NCBI RefSeq assembly: GCF_000331735.1
Contig: NC_020126.1
Location: forward strand, 4,154,001 to 4,218,000
Source of the DNA: Myxococcus stipitatus DSM 14675
Lineage (GTDB): Bacteria; Myxococcota; Myxococcia; Myxococcales; Myxococcaceae
Direction of reading: 5' to 3'
Length of the DNA: 64,000 bases
Shown here piece by piece: positions 49,358-58,468 of the stretch (its first letter is position 1; each line of letters opens with the position of its first letter). The notes below the pieces were generated by a model. That model had not been told where the DNA came from. It did no database searches and saw nothing but the letters and a program-made list of their open reading frames with translations. The translations under genes and the position numbers were made by a program.

Positions 49358-50854
49358 TCAGCGCGGCCAGATGCGCACCCAGTCGTCCTGGATGAGCTTG
49401 CCGTGGGTCTGGTCCGTGCTGCCGCTGGCCATGAAGCCCCTGGGGGCGCCCAGGGCGAGCGCGCCGGCCTCCACCCACAGCAGGAGCAGCAGGGCCACCG
49501 CGAAGGCGGGCACCCGCAATGCGAGCGTGGGGCGGCGGGCGGTGAGGACCACCGCGGGCAGGAGCAGCAGGGGAATCAATGCGGGGAAGACGGTGAGCAG
49601 GCCGCGCGTGTAGCCGAAGAAGGCCACGGTGATGAGGGCGCGGTGCAGGACGACGAGGGTGAGCAGGCTGAAGTCCCGCCACGGGCGCAGGAGCGACAGC
49701 GCGGCGCCGGCGAGGAGGAGCAGCATCAGGGGCCACTTCATCCACGTGCCCTCGGGGACGAACAGGTCCACGGGCGCCCGGGAGCCGGTGAGGCCCAGCG
49801 GGAGATTGGACGCACCCAGTCCCAGGTTGAGGCCGTCGAGCCAGCGCTCCAGCTTGGACACGCAGAGCCGGGCGGCGTCCACGGGGTGCTGGCGCATCCA
49901 GTCGAGTCCCACCGCGTAGCCGTGCAGGAGCAGGTGGCGGTGCGCGGGGTTGGCGATATCCAGGTGGCCGTCCTGGCCCAGCTCACTCACGGAGGCGGGG
50001 GTGAAGCCCCCCGTCGCGCGGGCGTTGTTCGCCATGGCGAAGTTGATGGGGCCGTACACGGTGATGGGCGCGAGCTCGGGGAGGGGCTCGAGTCCGGGCG
50101 TGCGGGCGTTGAGCTCATGCAGCACGTGGGCGTTGCGCACGGCCCAGGGGGCCAGCACCAGCCCGCTGAGGAGCACGGCGGCGCCCCAGCGCAAGGCCAG
50201 GGACTTGAGCGGCGTGGCGCCTCGGTGGAGCCAGGCCCACGCGAGCAGGAAGGGCCAGAGGTAGAGGTGCTCGGCGCGGGTAAGCGAGCCCAGGCCCATG
50301 ACGAGGCCCAGGAGCAGCGCGCCGACGGGGGTGGGGCCCTCGCGGTGGCGCAGCACGAGCGCGAGCGTGGCGGACAGGAAGAAGGCGTAGAGGACCTCGT
50401 TGCTGTACGTGGTGGAGAGCACCAGCCACCCGAAGCTGGAGGCGAAGAGGCACGCGCCCACGAAGCTCCACGCGGTGCCCAGGAGCTTGCGCCACCACGC
50501 CCACGACAGCGCCACCGTGGCCGCGCTCAGCGCCGCGAGGCACAGCTTGTACGGGTACGCGCTGCCCTGGGGCTCGCCGAGCAGCCGATACAGCGTCCCG
50601 AGGAGCCAGGGGAACAGGGGCGGGTGGTAGGGGAGCGCGGCGGGGCCTTCGGTGCCTCGCACGTGCTCCAGCGCGTACGTGTGGAAGAAGCGCGAGTCGC
50701 CGTAGAAGAAGATGGAGAACGGCCAGGTGCGGTCCGGTGAGGACTGGAGATAGAGCCAGCGCAGGAGCAGGCTCAGCGTGAAGGTCACCGCGATGCCCAG
50801 CGCCGTCGGGTGCTGTTGCCACAGCCCGCGCGCGCTGACGAAGAACCGGCGCAT
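49358..50854 (-). CDS. GT39/ArnT-like integral membrane glycosyltransferase
   Basis: This 498-residue membrane protein has about ten to eleven membrane segments spread through the sequence. An N-terminal periplasmic loop carries acidic and aromatic residues (FFYGDSRFFHTYALEH), the arrangement of dolichyl/polyprenyl-phosphate-sugar-dependent glycosyltransferases of the PMT/ArnT superfamily. There the loop Asp is catalytic. A further loop contains the partial sequence SLTRAEHLYLWPFLLAWAW. The ATG at 50854 (MRRFFVSARG) has GGGGGTGG upstream. It would transfer a sugar from a lipid carrier to protein or lipid at the periplasmic face; acceptor unknown. It stands alone, divergent from the FGGY kinase gene. 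Confidence 0.78.
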   Translation of the reverse strand: MRRFFVSARGLWQQHPTALGIAVTFTLSLLLRWLYLQSSPDRTWPFSIFFYGDSRFFHTYALEHVRGTEGPAALPYHPPLFPWLLGTLYRLLGEPQGSAYPYKLCLAALSAATVALSWAWWRKLLGTAWSFVGACLFASSFGWLVLSTTYSNEVLYAFFLSATLALVLRHREGPTPVGALLLGLVMGLGSLTRAEHLYLWPFLLAWAWLHRGATPLKSLALRWGAAVLLSGLVLAPWAVRNAHVLHELNARTPGLEPLPELAPITVYGPINFAMANNARATGGFTPASVSELGQDGHLDIANPAHRHLLLHGYAVGLDWMRQHPVDAARLCVSKLERWLDGLNLGLGASNLPLGLTGSRAPVDLFVPEGTWMKWPLMLLLLAGAALSLLRPWRDFSLLTLVVLHRALITVAFFGYTRGLLTVFPALIPLLLLPAVVLTARRPTLALRVPAFAVALLLLLWVEAGALALGAPRGFMASGSTDQTHGKLIQDDWVRIWPR

Positions 50855-50958
50855 GCCACCCCCGAGGAATCCGTGCACGCTAGCACCTCGGGCGGGCGCG
50901 AGTCCGGGTGTTCGGGCGTTCAGAAAAGAGACCTTGCCGTGAGTTGTCGATGGCGGGA

Positions 50959-50986
50959 GGCCGGACGCGCTCTCTAGAGTCCGGCC
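50959..50986 (+). promoter_or_regulatory. Hairpin/inverted repeat upstream of the FGGY kinase gene
   Basis: GGCCGGAC (50959-50966) and GTCCGGCC (50979-50986) form a perfect 8-base stem with a 12-base loop, 48 bases before the GTG start of the FGGY kinase gene and in the gap to a divergent gene. It is a candidate operator or mRNA leader structure. Confidence 0.35.
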
Positions 50987-51033
50987 CGTCGCCGCTCGCC
51001 CGCGGCGTCCTTCACCCCCGCATGGAGCGTTGA

Positions 51034-52632
51034 GTGGCCCTCGCTGGTGACAAGTCCATCCTGGCCATCGACCTGGGTACCTCGGCCGTGAAGCTGGCCG
51101 TTGTCACGCTGCGCGGAAGAATCCTGGGCGGTGACGTGGAGCCGCTCGAGTTGCGGTTGCTCCCGGAAGGAGGCGCCGAGCAGGAGCCCGAGGCGTGGTG
51201 GCGCGCGGTGGTCCGAGGCACCCGGCGCCTCTTCGAATCGGGCGGGGTGTCCGCGCGCGACATCGTGGGCGTCAACTGCAGCTCCCAGTGGTCGGGCACC
51301 GTGGCGGTGGATGCGCGCGGCACGCCGCTGTGTCCCGCGCTCATCTGGATGGACTCGCGTGGGGCGCCGCATGTCCGGCGGGTGGCGCATGGCCTGATTC
51401 CCATCGAGGGCTATGGCCTGACGAGGCTCCTTCAGTGGATCCGCCTGTCGGGCGGCGCGCCGACCCTCTCCGGCAAGGACCCGGTGGGCCACATCCTCTA
51501 TCTCCAGAGTGCCCGGCCCGACGTCTACCGCGACACGTACAAGTTCCTGGAGCCGAAGGACTGGCTCAACCTGAAGCTGAGCGGGCGCTTCGCCGCGTCC
51601 TATGACTCCATCACCCTGCACTGGGTGACGGACAACCGCGCGCTGAGCCGCATCGACTACGACGAGCGTCTGCTCAAGCTGTCGGGGCTGGAGCGCGACA
51701 AGCTGCCGGACCTGGTCCCGGCCGCGAGTGTGCTGGGGCCGTTGAGCGCGGAGGCCGCGCGCGAGCTGGGGTTGAGCGAGGACGTGCAGGTGGTGTCGGG
51801 CTCGCCGGACATCCTCGCGGCGGCGGTGGGGTCGGGCGCGGTGGGAGACCACGAGCCGCACCTGTGCGTGGGCACCTCGTCGTGGCTGTGCTGTCACGTG
51901 CCGTACAAGAAGACAGACATCTTCCACCAGATTGCGTCGGTGCCCTCCGCGCTGCCGGGCCGCTACCTGCTGGCCAACGAGCAGGAGTCGGCGGGCATCT
52001 GCCTGGCCTTCCTCAAGGACAACATCCTGTATGGCCATGGTCGGGGGCCGGGCGACGCGGAGGAGGACTCCGGCGAGGTGTACCGGCTGATGGAGCGCGA
52101 GGCCGGGAGCGTGCCCGCGGGGAGCGAGAACCTCATCTTCCTGCCGTGGCTCAACGGCGAGCGCAGCCCGGTGGATGACAAGTCGTTGCGCGGGGGCTTC
52201 TTCAACCAATCGCTCAAGACGACGCGGGCGCACATGGTTCGGGCGGTGATGGAGGGGGTGGCCTTCAACTCGCGCTGGCTGTTCTCGTACGTGGAGCAGT
52301 TCGTCGGACGGAAGCTGGAGTCGCTGCGCATCATCGGCGGTGGGGCCCGGTCGGCGCTCTGGTGCCAGATACACGCGGACGTGCTGGGCCGGGCGATCCA
52401 GCAGGTGGACGAGCCGGTGCTGGCCAACGCGCGGGGGGCCGCGTTCCAGGCGGCCGTCGCGCTGGGCGAGCTGACGGTGGAGGAGATTCCCTCCCTTGTT
52501 CCCATCGCGCGCACCTTCCATCCGGACCCCGCGAACCGCGGGCTGTACGACGAGCTGTTCCGAGAGTTCGTCAATCTCTACAAGAGCAACAAGGCCATCT
52601 TCGCGCGCCTCAACCGCGCGCGGAGCGCCTGA
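51034..52632 (+). CDS. FGGY-family carbohydrate kinase (xylulokinase-like)
   Basis: This 532-residue ATP-dependent kinase of the FGGY family has the N-terminal phosphate-1 motif LAIDLGTSAVKLAVV, the phosphate-2/adenosine region HLCVGTSSWL and the IIGGGARSALWCQIHADVLGR segment near the C-terminus. The fold resembles xylulokinase, but the family spans many polyols and sugars. The GTG at 51034 has a GGAG ribosome-binding site 6 bases upstream. It lies 15 bases upstream of a sphingosine-1-phosphate-lyase-like gene on the same strand, an unusual partner. The kinase might make the phosphorylated substrate that the PLP enzyme cleaves, although FGGY kinases are not known to act on sphingoid bases. 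Confidence 0.85.
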   Translation: MALAGDKSILAIDLGTSAVKLAVVTLRGRILGGDVEPLELRLLPEGGAEQEPEAWWRAVVRGTRRLFESGGVSARDIVGVNCSSQWSGTVAVDARGTPLCPALIWMDSRGAPHVRRVAHGLIPIEGYGLTRLLQWIRLSGGAPTLSGKDPVGHILYLQSARPDVYRDTYKFLEPKDWLNLKLSGRFAASYDSITLHWVTDNRALSRIDYDERLLKLSGLERDKLPDLVPAASVLGPLSAEAARELGLSEDVQVVSGSPDILAAAVGSGAVGDHEPHLCVGTSSWLCCHVPYKKTDIFHQIASVPSALPGRYLLANEQESAGICLAFLKDNILYGHGRGPGDAEEDSGEVYRLMEREAGSVPAGSENLIFLPWLNGERSPVDDKSLRGGFFNQSLKTTRAHMVRAVMEGVAFNSRWLFSYVEQFVGRKLESLRIIGGGARSALWCQIHADVLGRAIQQVDEPVLANARGAAFQAAVALGELTVEEIPSLVPIARTFHPDPANRGLYDELFREFVNLYKSNKAIFARLNRARSA

Positions 52633-52647
52633 CGCAGAGGAGCGCGT

Positions 52648-54177
52648 ATGGCATTGCCAGACCCGAAGTCCCTGAACCTGTTGAACCATGTCCCGCCGCG
52701 TCTGCTCTCGGCGGCCGAGCGCTATCTCAAGGCCGTGCCGCTGGTGCGCGACCTGTTGTCCAAGGAGACGGACTCGCTGCTGTCGGGCCTGGAGGAGGGG
52801 CTGAAGCCCTACCGGGGGACGATACCGACGTATGAGCGGCTGCCGGTGACGGGCCGCTCGCGCGAGGACGTGCTGCGCGAGCTGGAGGCCATGGAGTCGA
52901 AGGAGGAGCCGCGCTGGCGCGAGGGCAAGGTGTCGGGCGCCGTGTACAACGGCGATGAAGGGCACATCGAGTTCCTCAACCGCGTCTATGGCATGCATTC
53001 GCAGAGCAACCCGCTGCACGCGGACCTCTGGCCGAGCGCCACCAAGTTCGAGGCCGAGGTCGTCGCCATGGCGGCGGGCATGCTGGGCGCGGACGCGGCC
53101 AACGCGGGGCGCCCCGCCGCCGAGCACATCTGCGGCTCCATGTCCTCGGGCGGCACCGAGAGCATCATGCTCGCGGTGAAGACGTATCGGGACTGGGCTC
53201 GGGCCACGAAGGGCATCACGAAGCCGGAGATGGTGGCGCCGTCCAGCGCGCATCCCGCGTTCGACAAGGCAGCGCACTACTTCGGCGTGAAGATGGTGCG
53301 AGTGCCGGTGGGGGAGGACTACCGCGCCGACGTGACGGCCATGCGCAAGGCCCTCACGCGCAACACCATCCTCATCATCGGCTCGGCGCCGGGGTTCCCC
53401 CACGGCGTCATCGACCCCATCCCGGAGCTGTCGGAGCTGGCGCGCAAGAAGCGCCTGGGCTTCCACACCGACGCGTGCCTGGGCGGCTTCGTGCTGCCCT
53501 TCGCGCGCAAGCTGGGGCGAGACGTGCCGCCGTTCGACTTCCGCTTGCCGGGCGTGACGTCCATGTCGGTGGACACGCACAAGTTCGGCTACGCGGCCAA
53601 GGGCTCGTCGGTGGTGCTGTACCGGGGCACGGAGCTGCGCTCGCACCAGTACTTCACCGCGACGGAGTGGCCTGGAGGCATCTACTTCTCGCCGACGTTC
53701 TCCGGCAGCCGCCCGGGGGCGCTCATCGCCGTGGCCTGGGCGTCGCTGGTGAGTACGGGCGAGCAGGGTTACCTGGAGGCCACGCGCCGCATCCTCGACA
53801 CGGCGGACATGCTGAAGACAGGCATCCGCTCCATTCCGGAGCTGCACGTGCTGGGCGACCCGCTGTTCGTCATCGCCTTCGGCTCGGAGACGCTCGATAT
53901 CTTCAAGGTGATGGAGCGGATGGGCGAGAAGGGGTGGAGCCTCAATGGCTTGCACAAGCCCGCGGCTGTCCACCTCTGCGTCACCTTGCGGCATGCGCAG
54001 CCTGGCGTGGCGGAGCAGTTCCTGGAAGACCTCCGCGAGGCCGTGGTGCACGTGAAGGCCCATCCCAGCGAGAAGGGGACGATGGCGCCCGTGTATGGCA
54101 TGGCGGCCGCCGTCCCCTTCCGAGGGCTGGTGAGCGACTTGCTCAAGAAGTACATGGACCTGCTCTACAAGGTCTGA
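52648..54177 (+). CDS. Sphingosine-1-phosphate lyase-like PLP-dependent enzyme
   Basis: This 509-residue fold-type I PLP enzyme of the glutamate-decarboxylase/sphingosine-phosphate-lyase branch has the PLP Lys312 in [17 protein letters not shown], which closely matches the S1P-lyase pattern. It also has [18 protein letters not shown] for phosphate binding and [14 protein letters not shown]. Length and motif spacing fit S1P lyases. Bacteria that make sphingolipids, as myxobacteria are known to, can carry such enzymes to break sphingoid phosphates into aldehyde and ethanolamine phosphate. It forms a two-gene operon with the FGGY kinase gene (15-base gap) and ends at a perfect 10-base hairpin. 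Alternative: a decarboxylase with related fold. Confidence 0.83.
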   Translation: MALPDPKSLNLLNHVPPRLLSAAERYLKAVPLVRDLLSKETDSLLSGLEEGLKPYRGTIPTYERLPVTGRSREDVLRELEAMESKEEPRWREGKVSGAVYNGDEGHIEFLNRVYGMHSQSNPLHADLWPSATKFEAEVVAMAAGMLGADAANAGRPAAEHICGSMSSGGTESIMLAVKTYRDWARATKGITKPEMVAPSSAHPAFDKAAHYFGVKMVRVPVGEDYRADVTAMRKALTRNTILIIGSAPGFPHGVIDPIPELSELARKKRLGFHTDACLGGFVLPFARKLGRDVPPFDFRLPGVTSMSVDTHKFGYAAKGSSVVLYRGTELRSHQYFTATEWPGGIYFSPTFSGSRPGALIAVAWASLVSTGEQGYLEATRRILDTADMLKTGIRSIPELHVLGDPLFVIAFGSETLDIFKVMERMGEKGWSLNGLHKPAAVHLCVTLRHAQPGVAEQFLEDLREAVVHVKAHPSEKGTMAPVYGMAAAVPFRGLVSDLLKKYMDLLYKV

Positions 54178-54185
54178 GCCTCACC

Positions 54186-54213
54186 GCCCCGCGCCCGTCG
54201 TCAGGCGCGGGGC
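54186..54213. terminator. Strong bidirectional terminator hairpin between converging genes
   Basis: GCCCCGCGCC (54186-54195) pairs perfectly over 10 bases with GGCGCGGGGC (54204-54213) across an 8-base loop. It sits just after the stop of the S1P-lyase-like gene and overlaps the last codons of the converging PheRS-like gene, so it can end both transcripts. No T tract. Confidence 0.55.
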
Positions 54214-55349
54214 CCTGACGGGCGCGCGGCCCACTCCCAGGTGGTGCCCTGGTGCAGCGCCGCGTAGATGTCGTCGCGCAGGACGTTGCATTCGTCATGC
54301 GTGAGGGTTCGGTCCAGCGCGCGCAGCACCACGCGGAGCAGCACGTTCTTCTGGTCCGCGCGCAGGGCCAGTCGCTTCACGGCGCTCGGGTGGAGCGCGG
54401 CGTAGGGTGTCTCCGTGACGACGAGGACGCTCTCCACCAGCTCCGCCCGTTCACCCAGCGCAGCGCGCACCGCGTCCCCGAGCTCCTCCGCCGTCGTGTC
54501 CTCGCCCAGCACCAGCGACATGTCGCGGCGCACCTCGGGCATCGACGACACCGGCTGATACCGCTCCAGGTTCATCAGCTGCGTTGAGATGCGCGGGTCC
54601 GCGGAGCGCAGGAGTCGGATGTCATCCAACTCCTTGCGCAACATCAGGATGCGGTCCATTCCCAGCCCCATCGCGAGCCCGGTGATGGGGCCGGCCTGAA
54701 GCCCGCTCTCCTCCAGTAGCGCGGGGAGTGCCAGTCCGCACTCCCCAATCTCCACCCAGTCGTCCCCGGCGCGCACGTCCACCTGGAGGCCGTCCGTCGT
54801 GTAGGGATGCACGGCCGGGGTGAGCTTCACCTCGCGTCCCGGGAGGAGCGCTCCCACGACGAGGGCAATCATCCGCCGCAAGTCCTCCGGCGTCAGCGGC
54901 GCCCCTTGCCGCACGCGCCACAGGTCCATCTGGTGGGGCTCACCCGTGTGCAGCCGGTCGATGCAGTCGCGCCGGTAGACGAGGCCGGGACAGGCCAGCA
55001 GCACGTCGCGCGGAGGGGCTGCGGCCAACTCGCGCAGGGCTCCCGGAATCATGGCGGACGTCTGGGTCCGCAAGAGCGCGGTGTCGCAGACATACCGGGT
55101 ATAGCGCGCGTCTCGGGCGACACCCCCGGGTGGGTAGTGGAGCCGGTCGTAGTTGTCGGCGATGGAGACGACAGGACTCCGCCGGTGCACGACGACGTCA
55201 CACTCCCAGGCGGAGCGGAGCGCCTCCAGCACGGCGCTCACGAGCTGCTGCAGCGCATGGGGCCCCGAAGCGGGGTCGGTCAAATCACGGACGGCGAGGG
55301 CGCGCCGAAGCTCCTCGGCGCTGAGGACGGAGATGGCAAGGGACGACAT
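54201..55349 (-). CDS. Single-chain phenylalanyl-tRNA synthetase-like protein (PheS catalytic core plus FDX-ACB)
   Basis: This 382-residue protein has the class II synthetase motifs in the PheS style: LLRTQTSAMIP at 92-102, motif 2 PGLVYRRD at 121-128, HQMDLW at 139-144, VEIGECGLA near 199 and motif 3 GLAMGLGMDRILML at 224-237. A C-terminal ferredoxin-fold anticodon-binding domain (about 265-370, beginning PEVRRDMSLVL) follows. That domain order matches mitochondrial single-chain PheRS and not bacterial PheS or PheT. The normal two-subunit PheRS should be elsewhere. RefSeq-type annotation has a PheS-related mystery ligase group that I believe includes such proteins; I cannot confirm it here. 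The ATG at 55349 begins the conserved sequence. It may activate phenylalanine or another amino acid for something other than translation. Confidence 0.8.
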   Translation of the reverse strand: MSSLAISVLSAEELRRALAVRDLTDPASGPHALQQLVSAVLEALRSAWECDVVVHRRSPVVSIADNYDRLHYPPGGVARDARYTRYVCDTALLRTQTSAMIPGALRELAAAPPRDVLLACPGLVYRRDCIDRLHTGEPHQMDLWRVRQGAPLTPEDLRRMIALVVGALLPGREVKLTPAVHPYTTDGLQVDVRAGDDWVEIGECGLALPALLEESGLQAGPITGLAMGLGMDRILMLRKELDDIRLLRSADPRISTQLMNLERYQPVSSMPEVRRDMSLVLGEDTTAEELGDAVRAALGERAELVESVLVVTETPYAALHPSAVKRLALRADQKNVLLRVVLRALDRTLTHDECNVLRDDIYAALHQGTTWEWAARPSGPRA

Positions 55350-55631
55350 GGAGAACTCTCGAGAGCAATGGCAGTGGAAACGCGATGGTCTCCGGCGTGC
55401 CTGGCGAGAATTCCTCCTGGCGCCGCCGGCCTCGGATGCCCCCCCGGCGGTTCCGGGTGAGCGTCGCGCCAGACGGCGTTTCGCCAACGAGAGGTTCGTG
55501 CGCGCTCAGTGCAGCACGGCCTCCCGACACCCGAAAGGGGCCGGGGGGCTGCTAAATCGACGAGCGCTCACGACGAGAATCATGGTCCATCATCATTAAC
55601 GACCACGATGTTTCAAGGCAAGGGGGTGTGC
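55350..55631. other. Non-coding gap upstream of the PheRS-like gene
   Basis: These 282 bases between two minus-strand genes hold no convincing gene. The half nearest 55560-55615 is AT-richer, with TGGTC and GACCA arms around CATCATCATTAAC, a weak dyad. It should contain the promoter of the PheRS-like gene and the end region of the iron-dehydrogenase transcript. Confidence 0.5.
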
Positions 55632-56813
55632 TCACGCGCCGGTCCCCGCCATCGCGCGGGTGGCGATTTCGGTGAGCTCCGCGTCCGTGAGCACCAACGG
55701 ATTGGCCTTCATGCTGCTCGCCGCACGCGCCTTCGATACCAGCTCGCCGAGTCGCTCCGTCGTCATCCCGTAGGTCGCGAGCCCCGGTATCCGGAGCGCC
55801 TCCCGCAGCGACTCCACCCAGGCGACGGCGTCCTCCGCGCGTGCCTCCTCGCGACCGGTGAGCAGCACGGCCAGCTCGCGGAAGCGTGGGGTGGCGGGGT
55901 GCTCGGGAGCGCGGGCTCGCAAGGCGCGCAGGTTGACGTCGAGCACCGAGGGCAGCAGGGCCGCGCAGACCGCGCCATGGGGCGCGTCGAACATGCCCCC
56001 CACCGGGGCCGCGAAGCCGTGCACCGCCCCCAGCCCCGCGTTCGCCAGGCACAGCCCTCCGAGGAGGCTGGCCAGCGCCAGGTCCTCGCGAGCCTCCGCG
56101 TCCGGCCCCGAGAGCACGGCATCGCGCAGCGAGCGCGCGGAGCGGCGAATCCCCTCGCGCGCGAGGGCGTCCGTGATGGGGTTGGCTCTCGCGGAGAGGA
56201 ACGGCTCGATGACCTGCGACAGCGCATCCATGCCGCTGCAGGCGAGGACCTGAGGCGGCGCGCCCATGAGCAGGTCCGGGTCCACCAGCGCCACGCGTGG
56301 CAACAGCTGCGGGCCGCGCAGGCTGGCCTTCACCTGCGCCTGCTTGGAGCCCAGCACCGCGTTGCGCGTCACCTCCGAGCCAGTGCCCGCGGTGGTGGGG
56401 ATGGCCACGAAGGGGAGGGACGGACGCGTGAGCGCCTGCCCCCGTCCAATCACCTCCAGGTAGTCCAGCGGGTCTCCCCCTTGGGCCGCGAGCGCCGCCA
56501 GCGCCTTGCCGGTGTCGAGCGCGCTGCCACCTCCCATCGCCACTACGCCGTCGCAGCGCGACTCCGCCAGGACGGACAGGCCCTCGCGCACGAGCTCCAC
56601 CGTGGGCTCACCGTCCACGCGGAAGGTCCGCACCGGGAGGCCCAGCCCCTCCAGCGCCGCGAGGAGTCCTCGCGCCCGCGTGGACGACTTGCCGGTGACG
56701 AGCAGCACGCGCTGGATCCCCAGCGCGCGCACCAGCCCAGGGGCCTCGGAGAGCTTGCCGGGACCGAAGACGATGCGCGTGGCGGTGGCGAACTCGAAGG
56801 CGAGGGGACTCAC
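55632..56813 (-). CDS. Iron-type alcohol dehydrogenase-family oxidoreductase
   Basis: This 393-residue group III (iron-containing) dehydrogenase has the dinucleotide-binding [25 protein letters not shown] and [14 protein letters not shown], with later [16 protein letters not shown]. The usual metal site is Asp, His and two later His; here the second ligand position reads Gln (DALSQ) where many members have His, though related subfamilies also have Gln. The start is the GTG at 56813, overlapping the ABM gene stop by 4 bases (GTGA), so they are cotranslated. Candidate substrates are short diols or lactaldehyde, or maleylacetate reductase-like reactions given the ABM partner. Substrate cannot be settled from sequence. 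Confidence 0.83.
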   Translation of the reverse strand: MSPLAFEFATATRIVFGPGKLSEAPGLVRALGIQRVLLVTGKSSTRARGLLAALEGLGLPVRTFRVDGEPTVELVREGLSVLAESRCDGVVAMGGGSALDTGKALAALAAQGGDPLDYLEVIGRGQALTRPSLPFVAIPTTAGTGSEVTRNAVLGSKQAQVKASLRGPQLLPRVALVDPDLLMGAPPQVLACSGMDALSQVIEPFLSARANPITDALAREGIRRSARSLRDAVLSGPDAEAREDLALASLLGGLCLANAGLGAVHGFAAPVGGMFDAPHGAVCAALLPSVLDVNLRALRARAPEHPATPRFRELAVLLTGREEARAEDAVAWVESLREALRIPGLATYGMTTERLGELVSKARAASSMKANPLVLTDAELTEIATRAMAGTGA

Positions 56814-57127
56814 CAGCCCGCGTCCTCGGGGAAGACGTTGACGTACTTCTGGCTCGCACGGGGCACCGCCATCATCGGCGCCACGACGTCTCGCCAGCGC
56901 AGGTAGTGCGCCGTCTGCTTGTGCTCGGCGGGGGCGGCGTCCGTCCGGTAGACCTCCACGAGCAGGAAGCGCGTCGGGTCCTCCGCGTCCTGGAGGAGGT
57001 CGAAGCGCGCGATGCCGGGCTCCTTCACGCTTTCGCGCGCGTTGGCCAGGGTGGCTTCGCGGAACGCGTCCACCTGCTCCGGCTTGACGTGGACCTGGAC
57101 GTGGACGATTCGCAGGCTGTTGGGCAT
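56810..57127 (-). CDS. Antibiotic biosynthesis monooxygenase (ABM)-like protein
   Basis: This 105-residue single ABM domain resembles LsrG and small quinone-forming monooxygenases. It begins [21 protein letters not shown] and contains [20 protein letters not shown] and [14 protein letters not shown], whose His is often the active-site residue. Cofactor-independent members act on aromatic or furanone-type compounds. It is the first gene of a two-gene unit with the iron-type dehydrogenase (GTGA overlap), so both may handle one degradation product. The ATG at 57127 is the only plausible start. Confidence 0.82.
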   Translation of the reverse strand: MPNSLRIVHVQVHVKPEQVDAFREATLANARESVKEPGIARFDLLQDAEDPTRFLLVEVYRTDAAPAEHKQTAHYLRWRDVVAPMMAVPRASQKYVNVFPEDAGW

Positions 57128-57220
57128 GCCCCGAAACTACTCCGGGCCCGGGTCGCGTGGGGGCGCGAGCCGGACCCGGTAGAAGGCACGGTGTGGTCTT
57201 CCGTACAGGCGTCGAGAGGA

Positions 57221-58468
57221 CTACGGCGCCTTGATGACCGCCGTGGGGCTCAGCACGTCCTCGAGCTTGCGGGCCATCATCCACCCGTCGTGATAGACGA
57301 CGCCCGTCTGGGTGATGGTGTCGTTCCGGTACAGGCCCACCTTCAGGTAGTTGAGCATTCCCCGGTACTGGGTCGCGATGTAGCGCTTGGGCAGCACCAC
57401 CTTCCCGTCGAGGTACAGCTCCACGAAGCCCACCTTCGCGTCCGGCGACCAGCGCACGTGGAAGATGAAGTCCATCCACTTGCCGCGCACCAGCGGGGTG
57501 CGCCAGACGATGGTGCCCGGGTTGCCGCCGATGTTCAGGCGGACCTCATCGCCATAGACATAGAACTCCACCGGCGGCGAGCCGCCCGCGTCGGCGTCCT
57601 GGTGCCACTGGGTGAAGAGCTGCCACGTCTTCGCGTTGGGGAACGTGGAGTCGAACATCGTGCTCCAGCGGTAGTAGTACTCGGAGCCCGTCGCCTCGCG
57701 CGTCATCCGCACCAGCTCGTTGCGATTGCCGCTGGAGTTGATGGGGTCGTCCCCATGCCGCACCGTGGCCTTGAGGGAGTAACCCCCCTGACGCCGGGGC
57801 GAGGACACCACCGCCAGCCGGTCCGCGCTCACCATCTGCGCCCGCGTCCACTGGTTGCGGTCTCCCGACTCGAAGTCACCCACCCACACGACGCTGGCGC
57901 CCGTGGGGGGCGGAGGCGTGGTGGTGCCGCCACCGGAGCACGCGCGGGCCTCCGCGATGGAGGCCCAGTCGTTCAGGTTGTTGCCCTGCACGGTGATGCG
58001 CACGCGCCGCGCGGAGATGGAGTTGAACGTGTACGTCTCCGTGTCCGCCGACTTGCGGCTGGTGCCGCTGTAGACCTGCGTATACGTGTAGCCATCCGGC
58101 GAGGTGGACACCGTGAAGGTGTTGGTCCGCGTGGTGCCTTCGTGCCAGTTGACCGCGACGCCGGTGATGGGCTTGACGGAGCCCAGGTCGTAGTCAATCC
58201 ACGCGCCCTTGCCCAGGTAGCTCCAGCGCGTGGTGAGGCGGTCGTCCATCGTGTTGGCGGGGACGTTGCCGTCATGGCCCTTGGCGATGACGGACGCGGC
58301 GGTGAGCTGCGTACAGCCCGTGGCCGCGAGCCCGGTGGCGGAAGTGGTCGTGGCGAAAGTCGTGGCTTCGAGTCCGGGGGCCTCGCCCAGCTCGGATACA
58401 TCCTGTGGGCCGCACGCACTACCGCCCAGGCAGAGCAGTGCTCCGGCCAGCAGAAGGGACTTCGTCAT
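57221..58468 (-). CDS. Discoidin (F5/8C) plus heparin-lyase-like lipoprotein
   Basis: This 415-residue predicted lipoprotein has lipobox LGGSAC near residue 19. Residues about 50-180 form an F5/8 type C (CBM32-like) carbohydrate-binding domain (GAWIDYDLGSVKPITGVAV and SISARRVRITVQGNN). A Gly/Thr/Pro linker follows, then a C-terminal domain (about 192-415) resembling the heparin lyase I/polysaccharide lyase beta-jelly-roll, with SGNRNELVRM and WQLFTQWHQ. The lyase likely cleaves acidic polysaccharide or binds it at the cell surface. The ATG at 58468 begins the signal peptide. It is divergent from the ATPase-TPR gene across a 421-base gap. Confidence 0.82.
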   Translation of the reverse strand: MTKSLLLAGALLCLGGSACGPQDVSELGEAPGLEATTFATTTSATGLAATGCTQLTAASVIAKGHDGNVPANTMDDRLTTRWSYLGKGAWIDYDLGSVKPITGVAVNWHEGTTRTNTFTVSTSPDGYTYTQVYSGTSRKSADTETYTFNSISARRVRITVQGNNLNDWASIAEARACSGGGTTTPPPPTGASVVWVGDFESGDRNQWTRAQMVSADRLAVVSSPRRQGGYSLKATVRHGDDPINSSGNRNELVRMTREATGSEYYYRWSTMFDSTFPNAKTWQLFTQWHQDADAGGSPPVEFYVYGDEVRLNIGGNPGTIVWRTPLVRGKWMDFIFHVRWSPDAKVGFVELYLDGKVVLPKRYIATQYRGMLNYLKVGLYRNDTITQTGVVYHDGWMMARKLEDVLSPTAVIKAP

